Assembly (NCBI GenBank): GCA_031216445.1
Contig: CM062211.1
Span: 5,654,001-5,718,000, forward strand
DNA from: Lateolabrax maculatus
Lineage: Eukaryota; Chordata; Actinopteri; Acropomatiformes; Lateolabracidae
Direction: 5' to 3'
DNA length: 64,000 bases
Shown here: positions 35,634-49,140 of the stretch, in pieces
Layout of the letters: each line of letters opens with the position of its first letter
How positions within the stretch are numbered: the stretch's first letter is position 1
Made by a program: the position numbers and the translations under genes
Notes under the pieces: generated by a model
Seen by the model: the letters and a program-made list of their open reading frames with translations, nothing else
Database searches by the model: none
Told to the model about the DNA's origin: nothing

Positions 35634-35659
35634 TTCGGTAGAAATCACTTTCTACCGAA
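35634..35659. repeat. Short hairpin, 11-bp perfect stem with 4-nt loop
   Basis: TTCGGTAGAAA, loop TCAC, TTTCTACCGAA. It lies about 880 bp upstream of the ntf3 start codon. There is no T-run or A-rich context pointing to a function. Confidence 0.8.
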
Positions 35660-35679
35660 TGTGATTTAATTCAATGCCG

Positions 35680-35734
35680 TGTGTGTGCGTGTGTGTGTGT
35701 GGGTGGGTGTGTGTGTGTGTGTGTGTGTGTGTGT
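35680..35734. repeat. (GT)n microsatellite, interrupted
   Basis: GT runs with GTGCGT and GGGTGGGT interruptions. Confidence 0.95.
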
Positions 35735-37682
35735 TGCATCCTTTTTGACAAACTCTTCTGTGTCTGTGTCTGAGCTGATTTCACAACCCAGGACATCAAA
35801 ACAGACTTGGCAGCGCTCTTTCAGCTGCACATCTGGTCTTCCTCCCTCCATCTCTTGTCAATCTCAACAGCACATCTGGTAAAGCTATGGGTGCTTTCTC
35901 AATGGCCAGAGCACAAAGGCAAGACCTGACCTGACTGATAATTGGACAAGTGAATGGTGGATGGACTGATATTATTGAACTGTGACAAAAGCAGAAGCTA
36001 GAGTGGCTGGCATACACAGCCTCCTGTCAGGCTTTGTGCTAAAAGTACTGCCAATCAAAGAGCTGTGGCTGGATTTAGACCATGTTTATTGGGTTTGAGG
36101 CTGCCAAACCGCAACCCTGAAGGCAGACTTGCAGAGTTTGGCAGAAGGTCTGCCTGAAAGTCTGAACTCGGGGCACGAAAGCCTGCTTCCACAGGCGAAT
36201 TCTCAAACTGTTAAAGACACCCTGCAGAGTTTTTGACAACTGGTGGCGCTATTGAGCCACATTTTTATGATAAGGTCTCCTTTTTTGGCTGGACCTCGAG
36301 GTCTACCAGCGTTGAGGTTTGTGCCAGTGAAGTGGAATCACTGAAAATTGCGTGTTTGGGCTCATCCAAGCGCATTATGTGGGCGACAGAAATGGAAACG
36401 TATACAAGTAGCAGCTGCATCTGCAATTTGACATCCGGGATAAGCAGGTGTAAACTCTGTGGCACTGTTTCATTGGACCCATCTGGAGGATGACAGACCA
36501 GAAACAGTGAATGAGAGAGAGAAAAACACAAATTAAAAGATGTGGCATAAAGTTATTTACTTTAGCTCTCAGTCCAGTGCCACAACACCAGACAGAAGAG
36601 CAGAGACGCAAAAACCTGTTATATTATATTATATTTCCTGACTTTGAGTGGCTCATAGCAGCTCCGGACCAGTGTGGTATGGTGGAAGCAGCCAGAATTT
36701 TCCAAACATCTTGTCAAAGTTAAAGCATCAACATATGTTTTTTCGCTTATCTCTGCACGTTATAAGGAATATACTGCATATTGTTTTTTCCCCCCTCAAT
36801 GACTAAGCATTAGTCAGAGGTCCCTTAATGCCACCCTTTTCGTTCAGCATCATCACTGTAAAGGATGTGTTCAATTTTTAACGAGCAAAATGGCAACGCA
36901 CGTCTCCAGCAGGTCCCCCGGGCTCCCCACGTGACATGACAACTGTGTAATTATTATCCTGGACCGCAGTGAAGTCATCAAATATGAAAGGAGCGGGTGG
37001 CGGGGGGGAGAAAAGGGGAGGAAGATGCAGAGGATGTGAAAAAAAAAGGAGTGCGCTGAGGATGAGAGATGTGAACAAACATGTTCGGCATGTGTTCGTT
37101 AGCCGAGGAGCTCTCTGGAACATCGGATGATAGTTGATAGTTAAGTGTAGCATCGGTAGTTTTGGTTTTCTTGAAGTTGGCATGCATGACTAGTAGATAA
37201 GTGAACCATGGGCGTGTGAACACTTTTTTACTAACTTAAATCCTAACACACACTTACTCCTATTATACTGCTCTGGTAGCTACTGCGTTACTACATGGGG
37301 AGCAGCATGAGCTCGTCGCCCCAAATCATACATGATTGTTCAAGCTCACTCTTTCAAGCTGTGTCATCAAAAATATTTTAATCTTTTACAGGAAAAGATG
37401 GATTTGATAGGAAAATATTAAGAATGTATTTGTTTTTTTAAATAATATTTACCATACAACATGTGATAACATAATTGGATTACCACGGGGACAAAGGATT
37501 AAAACTTGGAAAATGTATTTTGTGTTTTATTGCGTCTTTATGGTTTTAACAACAATATAAGTTTTAAAATCCATCACTGGTGCAGCAAGAGAGAAAACTG
37601 AAAACTCTTACCTTCCATAGTAACATTATTTTCAAAATCAGCGGTGCCATCACTCCCTCTCATGCACCAGATGCCAAATACT

Positions 37683-37900
37683 AAGGGTGCACCAATCCAG
37701 CTATTTACCAGCCGACACTAAGTATCGTCCCAATAGCAGTGCTCTTTTTTCCAAAATGTAAAGCCCGTCAAACAATATTGAACTGATCAAGATATGTGTA
37801 AGCTCATATGTGAGCGGCGTTGATCAACGCCGGTGCCGCGCTCACTGTCTTCCATGTCCACACCACAATTTGTTTGCCGATCAAAACTGACCTGCTGAAC
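37683..37900. repeat. Possible dispersed transposon fragment
   Basis: Opens with AAGGGTGCACCAATCCAGCT and CTAAGTATCGTCCCAATAGC, resembling the ends of a fish hAT-like non-autonomous element (GGTGCACCGAT...TATCGG). Strongly diverged; identification is tentative. Confidence 0.25.
37816..37831. repeat. 16-bp perfect palindrome
   Basis: GGCGTTGATCAACGCC, perfectly self-complementary, with further GC-rich partial symmetry (GAGC and GCTC) outside it. Confidence 0.8.
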
Positions 37901-40799
37901 AACCCGCTGCAGTAGTGTTGCAGCTCCAGTTAGTAAATGTTTATTGTTGGTTAGATCATATCAGTTCTTGTTTCTTCAGCCATTCTCCCCCTTTACAGTG
38001 CTTTGTTAGGCCTAGTAAAATGTATTCCATCTGTGCAAAGTAAAAAAAAAAAAATCCTCCAGTGAAAAAGTGTAGAAGATCTGGTGTTAGAGAAGTACAT
38101 GGAGTAAATCTTAAGTAACATTAGCTAATGTCGTGCCTTTACATTCAAACGCATTTTGCCTTTTGTGAAGCACATGCAGGAAGTGGTATATTATCTGCAG
38201 TAACCTAATGCAAGTTAACTTACAGCTGTAAATGAAAGAAGTAGAACAGAAAAACTGTATTTAACGTGGATTGGAGATGTTTCGCTAATACCTGATCTGC
38301 TTAATAAGGTAAATATTGACAGTCCTAGCAAATATTGCACAAGCACCATCTGAGTAAAACCATAAGCTATATTTACCTAATAGACACTGTCTATGAGTAT
38401 GTCTGAATGACAAAAAGCCAGTGGAGTCAGCTAGTATTAACAAACACTACTGCGAAAAAAATTTGCTGTCCCTACTCACCATGCAATATATTATAGATGG
38501 CTCTAGGATTTTAGAGTCAGGTTACAATTATAGTCAACACAGTTCCTTTTTATTTCAATTGTATTTATTATTATCATTATAGGGACTCAATGTGGTTTAA
38601 ATTACAGTGCATACAGCAAAAAGTGACATTGGAGTAATACATAAAATACAAGAGCAAACGACAGTGACAACAACCCACCATCCAAAAGACACAAAAAAAA
38701 TTAAATACTGTGAAAAAGTCACTGTGAAACTCTAAAGCAAAGTTTATTTGTGTGTGTTTTTTTAAATGTTTTTTGAGGAGTTGTATAGCGTCTGTCTGTG
38801 CTTCAACATTTTAGGCATATAGATATTTCCAAATTTCAAGTCAAGGTTTTAATAATTAAATCTTATCACAATATAGGATATTAAGCTAAATCATTTACAT
38901 TCGTAACCGGTTAAAAAATATGAGGCTTTGTGACAGGCACAGATAATACCTACATTAACACTATTGGATTATTGTTAACTTACTGTGTGGTGAAGGACAT
39001 GCCAGGAAGATAGACTTCTTGGCATCCAGGTGGAATTTTTTCCTCTTCCTGTCAGGAGCGGGGCAGTCTGGGCTCAAAGATAAAAAGTAGTTTGAATCTT
39101 CTGCCTCTTAAAAACCTAATATTTCAATCAAGTGAACTGGTTTGATCATTTGTTATTTAACTACACTGATGAACACCACCTACAGCTAATTGCATACAGA
39201 CATAGAATAAGTACAGCAGGTGAATGAACCAGAGGACTGTCACATGATTTACGTATTTCTCTTTTTTGATTTGATAGTGGCTCATATCCTCTTCACCAAG
39301 ATGAACAATAATTCCTTCCTGGTACTGAAACCATCAATCAATTGAATACAAAGCTTGCACACTTGTTGAAGGAGATAACTCAAGTTTACTGCTACTCTCA
39401 CGTGACGTATCCAATGCACCCACTTCATTATGGCAGTGCACCGCTGCCACACTGCTCATCTCACCACTTGAGGTACTACCGTTGTAGGTACCACATGTGC
39501 TCGGCCTGCCAGATCTGCTCGGGGTCCTGCATTTACGGATGATGTCACACATTATGATTGGCTGTTCTTCGGAAAGTGTACATTTTGATTGTGCAATCGT
39601 TTGTGTACAGAAAAAGATCTACGTCTAATAAAATGTAGATAAATAAAAAAATATATTTAACTTACAATGAACACACCCACTACGTTTCCTTCAGATGCAC
39701 TAATAACCAATAAGAGTCAAAAACTCTCTGCCATTTGTTTGTATACCTTCTCCATTGTTCGGTGTCTCCCTGTACCACCCCAGTGCCAAGGTTGTCGTGG
39801 CACTCCTTCAGGACATCACAACCTCAATCCTTGTTGCACAGCACCAAGCAAAGTTCTTCCTAGAACTTGTAATACAACTCCTCATCTGACGCAGCAGGAA
39901 AATGCAACATTCATTTAGAAATGTGAATGTACAATAACTGGATAGGTTACATTATGACAAAAAGCAGCTCAAGAAGTGCAGTGGCCTTAATAAGTTGCAA
40001 ATATGAGTAAAATATAACAGCTATTATTAGGGGTAGAACTTGAAAGGAAAAAAGGAAAAGAAAGGGGGTAAGACAGAATAGCTCTTAATAAACAGACAAC
40101 TTCTAATGTTCCTGACATCTCACTCTTAACAAAGGCTTTATTCACACTGTGACTTACCTTTAATCAGGTATTTTTTAAGCCTTTGTGAACAGGGCCGGCT
40201 GCTGGCACAAACCCTATATGTGGTTGTTTAGGTCCAAAACCACTGGGGGGGCCACGCGATCAGTGTGACTTTCTGTGTTGCTCTCTCCTCACACTTTGTG
40301 TGGTGTTAAATTGACTCGCTCACTTTTAGAAGTCAGTGCCCGTGAATGCAAGTATTACATTGCAGGCTACACTGTACATTCACCGACAGATTGGCAACTT
40401 CATTCCTAACTTTTTCCTCTGCTCCGCTCGCATTCACCATCACTTTCTGCCGCTCACTCTCTCTCACTCGCCCAATCAAATACTTGCCAAGCACACACAA
40501 TAAGCACTGACATATTCCTTAAAGGAGATACACAACTCTTATAACACTGGGATACATATCTTCATAAGATATTTTTCTACAGTTTTTGTAAAGCGATATA
40601 GTTCTTTATAGTATTTATAGTTCAGCCATAAGTTATGTTCTTATGTGCCAGCATAGTGGATGTTTCAACCAGTTTGGAATTTACTGTGTCATTACGAATA
40701 GTTACATTTAGAAGTTGCTACATACAGTAAAATGCATGCTTAGTTATACATTATGTCTGCTTAAACTAATATTTACAATACAGAAATTGGTTCAGTGCC

Positions 40800-40915
40800 A
40801 TGTGAAGTGGCAACACATTACAATGGTTAGGGAAAGTGCAGGTCCGTGATAGGATGCAAACTTAAATCTCCTGCATTAAAGTCTCAGGCTATACACCCAT
40901 CCTGGTGCCTTTTTC
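40800..40915 (-). mobile_element. Possible degraded tRNA-derived SINE
   Basis: On the minus strand TATAGCCTGAG (A-box like) and AGTTTGCATCC (B-box like, several mismatches) are about 40 bp apart, followed by sequence reading TGGCACTGAACC. Decayed, and could be chance. Confidence 0.3.
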
Positions 40916-42937
40916 AGCAAACAGTCAAATAACTGAAGGGGACAATCTAACATCCCATAGGAATTACGAGTCTGCTCTGCTGTTCCTGCTTTCTTTTTTT
41001 CTTGTGTCCTTTTGTTTTTGTTTTGTCTGTCCGGAAGTTTCTTTAAACCTCCTCATAAATAAATACGACTTGTATTAACCTGACTGGATTCCAGATTGCA
41101 AGTGTGGAGTTGGTCCATAGAGCTTGAAACATGATGCCATTTTGGGATACCCCAGATAACCTTAACAAGGAGACGTAGTCTTTTCTGACAGACTAAATCC
41201 TTACGAGATCACAAGCAACATCCTAAATTACATGAACCGGATTAGATTTGTTTGATCAGTTAATTCCACATGCTTTATGCTGAGATCCACGCATGCCTGT
41301 TCAAAAACACTGCGCGCTTAGTTCTTTGTTGTGATAGGCATCAGCGAACAATCCCAACCACCAACAGCATACACTGTTCCTGTTGAAAATATCAACAGGG
41401 AGTCATTCATGGGACAATGTTTTTGTCACGACATTCTGCATAACGTGCGACTGTCTGTTCCATGGAAAATTAAACAGTAGTGTTGACGGACACACACATA
41501 TTAAAAAGAGATGAATGCAGCACACGCATGCTTATTTAAACTCCAATAGGAAGACAAACACACACACATACTCATAATTAATAGAGACAGATGTCTCTGA
41601 GAGAGACGCACCTGAGAGAGAAATGACAATGAATGAGTGAGGATGGGGAGGTCGCATGTCGGGGGCCACAAGAGTCTCGACCAGCGTTTACCCTAAAAGC
41701 ATCACAACTTTTTGCACGCAGTTGCCCCGCTACATGCGGCTGGTGCACTTTTTATTTTTTTCAGGCAGCTTGAGTCTGCCCCTGGCGAGGTGAAAGGAGG
41801 AGAGGGGGGAAACAAAGAGGGAGAAAAGGGAGGAGAAGAGGGCTTTCGAGTTCTGCTCTACTGCCTCACAGACATTTAGACAAATAAACAGAGGAAGAAG
41901 AGAGTGAAGGCTATGGGTTACACACACAGGACGTGGGGGTGTGTGTCTGTGTGTTGAAAATCATGCTGCCCGTGGCTTTGACAGAGTGGACTCCCTACAC
42001 GCTGGTGAACATCTCAGAACACACAAATACCTCCCAGGGAGAGAGTGTAATTGTGTTGACACAAGCTGCTGATTATAGAAGTGTGAAGAGAGTGTGTGTA
42101 TAGTGTGAGATAGTATCTGTGTACAAATGTCTTGTAGGAATGTGTGCATGCGTCTTGTCAGTGTGTGTGTTCAGGTTTTAGTGGTTATAGTAGAAGTTTG
42201 GGAATGAATGTAAGTCTTTGGAGCATCCTAATAAGTAATAATACAAACCTATATTTGCACCACATGAATATGTAGTCATACAAATATGTGTGTGTGTGTT
42301 TACAGTGTGTGTTAATGTTATTCCATGTTATATGGTTAAACAAAGTAATTATATTTCTTGAAGGGTTGAGTCACCCAAATTAGAAAAAAACATAAACCCC
42401 TTTCTTCCCTCTAGTGGTGTCTATCCAGTCAGACAGTTTGGGCTTAATTTGTCTACATTTTGAAATATTTGTCCCTAACTCTGCACTAAAACAATGAAGG
42501 GGAACTGGAATTTAGTTTGTGTTGCTCACAGCAGAATGATGACATTTTAAAAATGTAACACCCTAACCCAGACACACACGTGCTCCATGGCTTTGTCCCT
42601 TATTATGTGCACATAAAACACAAAATCTTAATTTAAGGAATCTAAACTAGAATGAATAATTCTAACAGAGCAACAATTGCTTTCACCTTTACGTCAGCAA
42701 GGCATATGGGAAATAAACCGTACAAATATTATTACAGCATTTTATTATTGCTTTGACATAAGCACAGTTGTCCTTATCTGCAGTCATTCTTTCTGATAAG
42801 CAGGAGAAAAGAGAGAAATAAATAAAAAAAAAAAATGTTTTCCTAACTGAGAATGAAAAAAGAGATATCAGAGGAAACACCAAGGATGATGATGATGATT
42901 ATCAGAGCAGAACACTGCATTATTCATCCTGCTCTCA

Positions 42938-43205
42938 GGGGAGAGAGACCGGAGGAGGAGTGATGGAGTGAGAGAAGGTAAAAAAGTAGGTGAGGGAGGA
43001 ATGGAGGAGAAATGAGTAAAGAGCACGAAGAGGAAGAAGAGAAACGGGGGAGGAGGAGGAAGAAGTGGAAAAAGTATGTGAAGTGTGACAGGAGGTGAGA
43101 CGGGAGAGACTGGGAGAGAAGAAGGATACTGGACGACAGAGGAGGAAGGACAAACCAAAGTTGAGCAGGTAAATGAGGATGAAGAGGAGGCAAAGCTGAA
43201 GGAAG
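42938..43205. repeat. Long purine-rich tract (plus strand)
   Basis: About 270 bp of mostly A and G (GGAGGAGG, GAAGAGGAAGAAG and similar), with only scattered pyrimidines. Pyrimidine-rich on the minus strand, it yields spurious Ser/Pro/Leu-rich open frames that are not genes. Confidence 0.8.
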
Positions 43206-43239
43206 AAATGTGATTGGCTGCTTTCATTCAAACACATGC

Positions 43240-43400
43240 ATGTCTCTTCTTTTAACCTTGTCCACAGTATTTCTCTAACCTTAACTAAGTAGCTCTAGTT
43301 ACCTTATCTCAATCAAACCATAACCACATCAGTGGCAGATTAGAAAACAGTTGTATGAGTCATTTTGAACAGAAAACACCAGAAAGTTGACATAAAAGTG
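43240..43400 (+). repeat. Dispersed repeat (CTCTAACCTTAACTAAGTAG type), copy 2
   Basis: Matches the 35400 copy over TTCTCTAACCTTAACTAAGT and AGCTCTAGTTACC, then continues AATCAAACCATAACCAC. Confidence 0.5.
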
Positions 43401-45629
43401 AATGGTGCTTATAAGCTATGATAGCGTCCTCCATTTGGACCCTCTGGCTCTCTGTTCCCCTTAAAGGTCGGCACTGTCAAGATGACCTGCTGTTGGTCAC
43501 AGCTGCGAAATCGCAGGTCAAAGTTCACCAAAATTGAACACAAAACGCCACCACGTGCAAATCCGGCAATCGTGACAATTCCATTGGAATGAATTGATTT
43601 TTTTTATTGATGGTTTTAAATGCTGAGGCCTTTTTGAGTTTTTACCTGCAAAACCCCTTATGTTTTAAACTTGTAATAACTGACAGGGTTTTGAAATTGG
43701 AGATTTAGGGCACTCTGCTGACCGTGTGACTATAATATCATATAATGTCTGTAAGTTTAAATCTGTTCTAATTTAATTTTTTTTGTATTTTTTTAGACAT
43801 ACATTAAAGTGGACAAGCTGAGGTGACAAGTTGTAAAAATGTGGCCCTGTGTGTTTTGTTCTCTAGAAGAAAGCCCTGAGAGTATATTACCGGGTTGAAA
43901 AATCCAGCAGGTTGCCCTTTTTTTCAGAGCATCAAAGACGGGTGGAAGGGTTGGAAGGGTTTACAAAGAGTCTGAGACTTTGCTTTTGTGCAATACAAGT
44001 TGGTACAGGAATAATTGGCAGGTGTGATAGGTATGACAGTGTTATGATAAAGTGGTGTTTGAAAGACATTCAAGAAGGGAAAAACAGTAACTATTTGCGA
44101 TTTGAAGAATGTCTAAAGCACCTTTTGAGTGAAGTGCTCTAGAGACGTAGACCCTTATTACCAGAAATTGTAGTATCCAGAGTTACAGCTTATAGCTTTA
44201 TTAGCTGATCAAGATCGTTAATGGCACACTGTGTGTGTGTAAGAATTTTCCACCTAATCGCTCTCAGGCCGCACAACATGTCACCTGTAACAGTGGCGGG
44301 AATGTTTAAATTTTACATCCAAATAAGCTTTTCACATAATTTTTTCCAAAGATTTATTCAAATAACAATTCATTGATTTAAAATGTAGTATTATCTGTTC
44401 GTAAAGCAAGAGTCTTCATTTTACTTCAGTTTTTGTTATTTGCAAAGAGAGAAATCGAATTCCAATCCTTTCCTTGTTGAACTCTACTGTGTTTGGTCCA
44501 CCTCAGTCTGCTAGCGTTGTATTGCTGCCTCAGCAGTGCATGAATTCCTCTACATATAAAGTGAAAATTAATATATGTGAAACAAAGATTTTGGCGCAAC
44601 GGTGCAACTATTCTCATTTTTAGCCAGCAATGACCCTCTCTAACCATTTGGCTAAATTGTGGCATCGTGGCTAAAAAAAAAAAAAAAAACAGCCCATTAA
44701 GTGGTAAAAACAACAAATAGAAATAGATTGAGTCAATATTGCTTTACATGTTGTATTTGGGAATATTCTTAACACCTTGCAGACACTCTAGCCTTCCCTC
44801 AGTCTTAGGTAGGACCAAAGTTAAAGGCCTATTTCTGTCAAAAAACATTTGAAGACTATGATTAGATAGATTCTCGGCTTCAGCTGTGGACATCTTCCAA
44901 ATTACAGACTATTGTGAAATCACTGAAATGAGCGCATTGCCTCTCCAGCTTCTGTGGCAGATTTGCATATAAGGCCAGCCTGTTTGTCCTGCATGAGTCA
45001 CTTGAACCTATTAGTTGGACTGTGATGACTGTGATGACAGTTTCAGTGACAGGCAAATAACATCACAGAGAAGGAATGTACAGTGACTAAAGGGGAGAGG
45101 AGTAACGGTTTGACAGTACTAATGTTTGAAATTGCTACATGAAGCTTAAACAAGAGATTCTGATGTAGAAACTGATGAAGTTGCATCAGTGTTACCAAAT
45201 TGAAATGTTTTTGGCCTGGTAAGCTTACAGGCAAAATGCCATGTAAATACTACAGCCCAAAGAGGGTCTGTCTGCAGAAATGCACCAATGCATTATGAAT
45301 TAGCCAAGGTTAATAATTCTTGAATTTTTCAAGAGTCAAGTGCCTTCAATCCATTGAAAACCACCCACTTATCTTTTTTGGATGGATGAGCTGCTGAGTG
45401 TAGCAGCCCATTTTCTCATGAGATGGATTACGCTGTATCATTTTCGTGGCGTGACCAGGCAGAAATGGTTTGATAACTGGCTTTGTGTAGAGATATTTGT
45501 GTGTTTAACAATAAATGCAAATATGGTGACGCTGCATGACATACAGGAAAGGACATAAGAAAAGGCACTCTGACATGCGAAAATATTCCCAACCAAGTGT
45601 GAATGACTAATAATCACCCCTACCTCAAT

Positions 45630-45780
45630 GCTGCGAGTTGGGCAAGGCACTAAACCTCCAACCGCTTTAAAGAAGCAGCTCCAGCTGCATCATAGTGTGG
45701 GCACACTGGGCTGCAGCCTGTATGTGTGAGTGTGAAGTAGGGCGTTGGTAAAGGAACACTGGTGCTAAGTAAACCTTCCC
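45630..45780 (+). mobile_element. SINE-like element
   Basis: GTTGGGCAAGGCACTAAACC, CTGCATCATAGTGTGGG and GTGTGAGTGTGAAGTAGGGC are the landmarks of a widespread fish SINE body. The tRNA-like head is not recognisable. Confidence 0.45.
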
Positions 45781-46134
45781 TGAGTCAACGTTCATTTAAT
45801 TTAATATAGGCATGCAAACACACACACTCTACACAAAGGGTGAACCAGTGAGCAAAAGAAAGATGGTGCCTGTAAGATCATGATACTACTGTGTTCCCTG
45901 AAAACCACCATGAAGGGAAATATATACAACTGTGCGTGTATTGTGGTGACGGACATAGTACGCATTTTGTGTGTTTCATTGATTATTTGGTCAGATAAAA
46001 TACATGTATTTGATATTAAAATATACATTATACAGTCAATGGTGAAATGTTCAGACAGACATTGTGGGGGGGACCAGGTGGGTATGTGGTGATAGGCTTA
46101 TCTTGGACTTTCAGCAACTTAAAATAAAAATGTA

Positions 46135-46330
46135 TAGTCTGGTATCGCCAGACTTAAACGATTAGTCTGGAACCTTTTAGTTCATTTTCGATTTCCAAGG
46201 CGCATTATCAACCAGAAAACTGATCTCTGTCACTCATCGTCTTAAAACTGCCTCATATTAGATAAACGGTTGTGATTGGCTCGCCACCTTCCAGGCTTCC
46301 CAGGCTAAAAAATGTCCGGACAGCCCTGAT
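46135..46330. repeat. Possible non-autonomous transposon fragment
   Basis: Starts at a short self-complementary motif, GTCTGGTATCGCCAGAC, followed by AGTCTGGAACC and, further on, GTGATTGGCTCG. The layout resembles a fish dispersed repeat. Only one copy is visible here. Confidence 0.35.
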
Positions 46331-49014
46331 GGAGCTCAGGATTCATCCATTAAGGCTTTTTTATTACCAACAATTCCACCGTATCAACCTGGAATCACTG
46401 CTGACCTGTGCAGATGTGTAGTACATAGAACATTAATTACTGTCTGATCCTCTTCCGCTGCTGTGCCATTTAAAGATTCACTTACCGTTTCTGCTGCTGT
46501 GTGATGCTGCAGGTATTCAATACAGTCAAAGGGATGAATGTGACACACAGCCAGCTGTGGAAAGCAAACAGAAAATCAGTACCAATGTGTCTGCAAAATA
46601 CATTCAGTGACACCTGATTAGTTTCATACATTAATCTAACATGTCTCAGACCTGCCTGAGGCACATTAATAGCCTATTTTGATGAACATTTAAGTAAATT
46701 ATGGAAGATTTGCAATACTACAGTAAAGTAAAAGAAGCAAAATAAATATAAAACGCAAAAAATTGTGGTGTTTGCACTCTTTGCAGTCTTTATTCTAGAC
46801 CAATCTCGGTGCTAAACGTTGGAGAAAAGCCTGAAACACTGGAAACAGCTGCAGAAGCCGCTCCGCTCACTGTAAAAATAACTTTACCGATATTGGGGGA
46901 TGTGACCCCCCCGTCCTCTTCCCTTTTGAATTTGGAAAAAACTAAATAAAAAAGTTCTTGATTTGAAGTGTGATAAAGCTAAAAGAGGTGATGAAAAAAA
47001 CTAATCAGGACAAAGGTCAGAACCACTGAGCCCTCAGAAGTGGCAGAAGACGTTATAGATGTTATAAAAAGCCAGAAGAGAGGATGGTTTGTAATTTATT
47101 GTCTTTCCCTCTGCTTACTTTCCATTCAGCTCTAACGTTGGTTGGATGACGGCGGTTTTAATGAAGTGCGCGGAAAACAAATAAACAGCCTCAGACCATC
47201 AGCCAAGGCTTTCATTTATCTGACTGGGATGCTACAACATCCGTCAGTCTGCATGTCAGAGGTAACAAAAGATGAACAGAGAGTGAAAAGGGCTTTCCCC
47301 CTGCTCCGCCTCTCTATTTGTCCAGTTAGACGAGTCAGTTTAAGACAACAAGCAGCTGCCTGGGCAGGACAACCCCTTTGCTTCAGAGAATAGAAGGGAC
47401 GCCAGTGGGCTTTGTTGTGTGGCAATATGTTTACTTACTTTACAAATGAATGTGTGCGAGAGCAGAAGGTATGTATCGTTTTGTGTGTGTTGCTGTGTGT
47501 TTCCAGCATGGCTACACTCACATTTTGTGAGTTTTGTTGCTGAATGGCAGTGAAACAACAGCACTCTGTTCTGCATAAGCCAGTCTGTATCCTGTCTGAC
47601 AGACATTGAAAGAGAATCAAATGTTGATAAATAGCAGTTATGTTTGGTGGGAAGTCAACAGCTGAAGTTCTTCAAAGCATTTATTTTTATTTTTTTGGTG
47701 GAGGCACCCTGCCTCACCTGAAGTAAAGAGCGCCTCTGCTGAAATCAGAAAAAAAAAAAGTAAAAGGTTTATTAAGCTTTAGGGAAAAATAGGAGTGGTC
47801 CTACATTACACAGCAAAGGCCACACATGTAATAACTGAGAAACATCAGTTCACCTAAGTGGCACCTTAGTAACACCCACGAGCAGTACATTTTTAACAAA
47901 CAATAGCCTCCATTCTCTATGAATGGTGAGTCATATCTGAAGCTCTAAAATATAGATTAGAATTTCCGTTGCCAATTATATACAACAATGGAGTGTAGTC
48001 ACAGTCACAAACGCTAGTCACAGTGGTTTTGTTTGATTCCCACGATTGTTTTTTCTTTTTTTTTTGTTGATTCTTGAGAAATTAATTATATTAAAATTCT
48101 TGTATGTTTCTACTTTTTTAGTTTCAGTTTTAGTGGGACTTTGTACCACATGGAGTTAGGACAGTGAACCGAAAAGCATTTCTTCTTTCATGATTCCTTT
48201 CTTCAGGAATTGGACCTCACTTCTGATTGTGAATGTTAATGTTATTTTTGGCAGTATTGTAATGCATCAGGTTGCTTGACAGCCATTATCTGTATAACCG
48301 AGATTAAAAAAAACGGTCTTTTCACATCTCCCGATGTCTTTATAGGTCTTGAAATGTTTGTGTGAACATAAAAAAGTAGAAACAAAGTGTCGTCCAAGAA
48401 GCTTTATTTTTTCAATAAATATTCTGTGCGCTCCAAAATCACAAACTCAGTGTGTGAGTCAGTGACAAGATAATAAACTCAGATGATCTAGTAAAGGAAT
48501 TATCAAGTGGTGAGATATCTCATCTTGTCAAAACACCTCTTATGGTTTTATTAATGGCCTGGGTGTTTGCATTTTATGTACCCAACTGGGTTTCAGTGTG
48601 TATGTTTGTTATTAAGAGCCAACAGGACAGTCTTTTGTTCTCTGCCCAGCCTGATTTCAGTATTTGTGTAGGTGTTTTCCTTCTTGTGCTTCGGAAAATG
48701 TCTTACACTTACTGAGATATGGTAGAGGTTGCGTGTCAGTCAGCATCTGCAGCCAATTAAAGCAGTTAAAACAAGCCATTTTTGATGGATAGATATCTGT
48801 CCATTGGGGTGTTGTGGAATTTGAATGTGGTGGGTGGACCAGAAGGAACAGAAGAAGAGGACATGGAAGAAGTTGTTGGTCAAAGTAGAAAAGTGCACAG
48901 AAAAGCAGATTCAGCAGTGTGGTTGCAATGCCAAACTCACCTTGAAAAGATGCTGTCAGTCTCTTAGCTCCAGCAAGTCCTCCACACTCAACAACAACAA
49001 AATATGCAGTCTGT

Positions 49015-49140
49015 TTGTTAGGGTTAGGGAAACATGATTGAGTTCAAATAAGTACTTTGTTGAGGTTAGAGGACCTTTGTCGTCATAGTTACAAAAATGA
49101 CCACGTGGTTATAGTTAGTTTTTTTTAAAGTCAACGTGGA
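49015..49140 (-). repeat. Dispersed repeat, inverted relative of the 35400/43240 family
   Basis: GGGTTAGGGAAA, AGTACTTTGTTGAGGTTAG and CGTGGTTATAGTTAG read as the reverse complement of the CTAACC...AAGTAG...TAACCA pattern of the other two copies. Confidence 0.35.

Noticed and set aside
39334..39918. Opposed frames at 39.3-39.9 kb considered as a transposase remnant
   Set aside because: Cys-rich pieces hinted at a zinc motif, but spacing does not fit any transposase or zinc-finger family I know.
42868..43237. Minus-strand Ser/Pro/Leu-rich frames in three registers
   Set aside because: They are produced by the purine-rich tract; three parallel open frames show composition bias, not coding.
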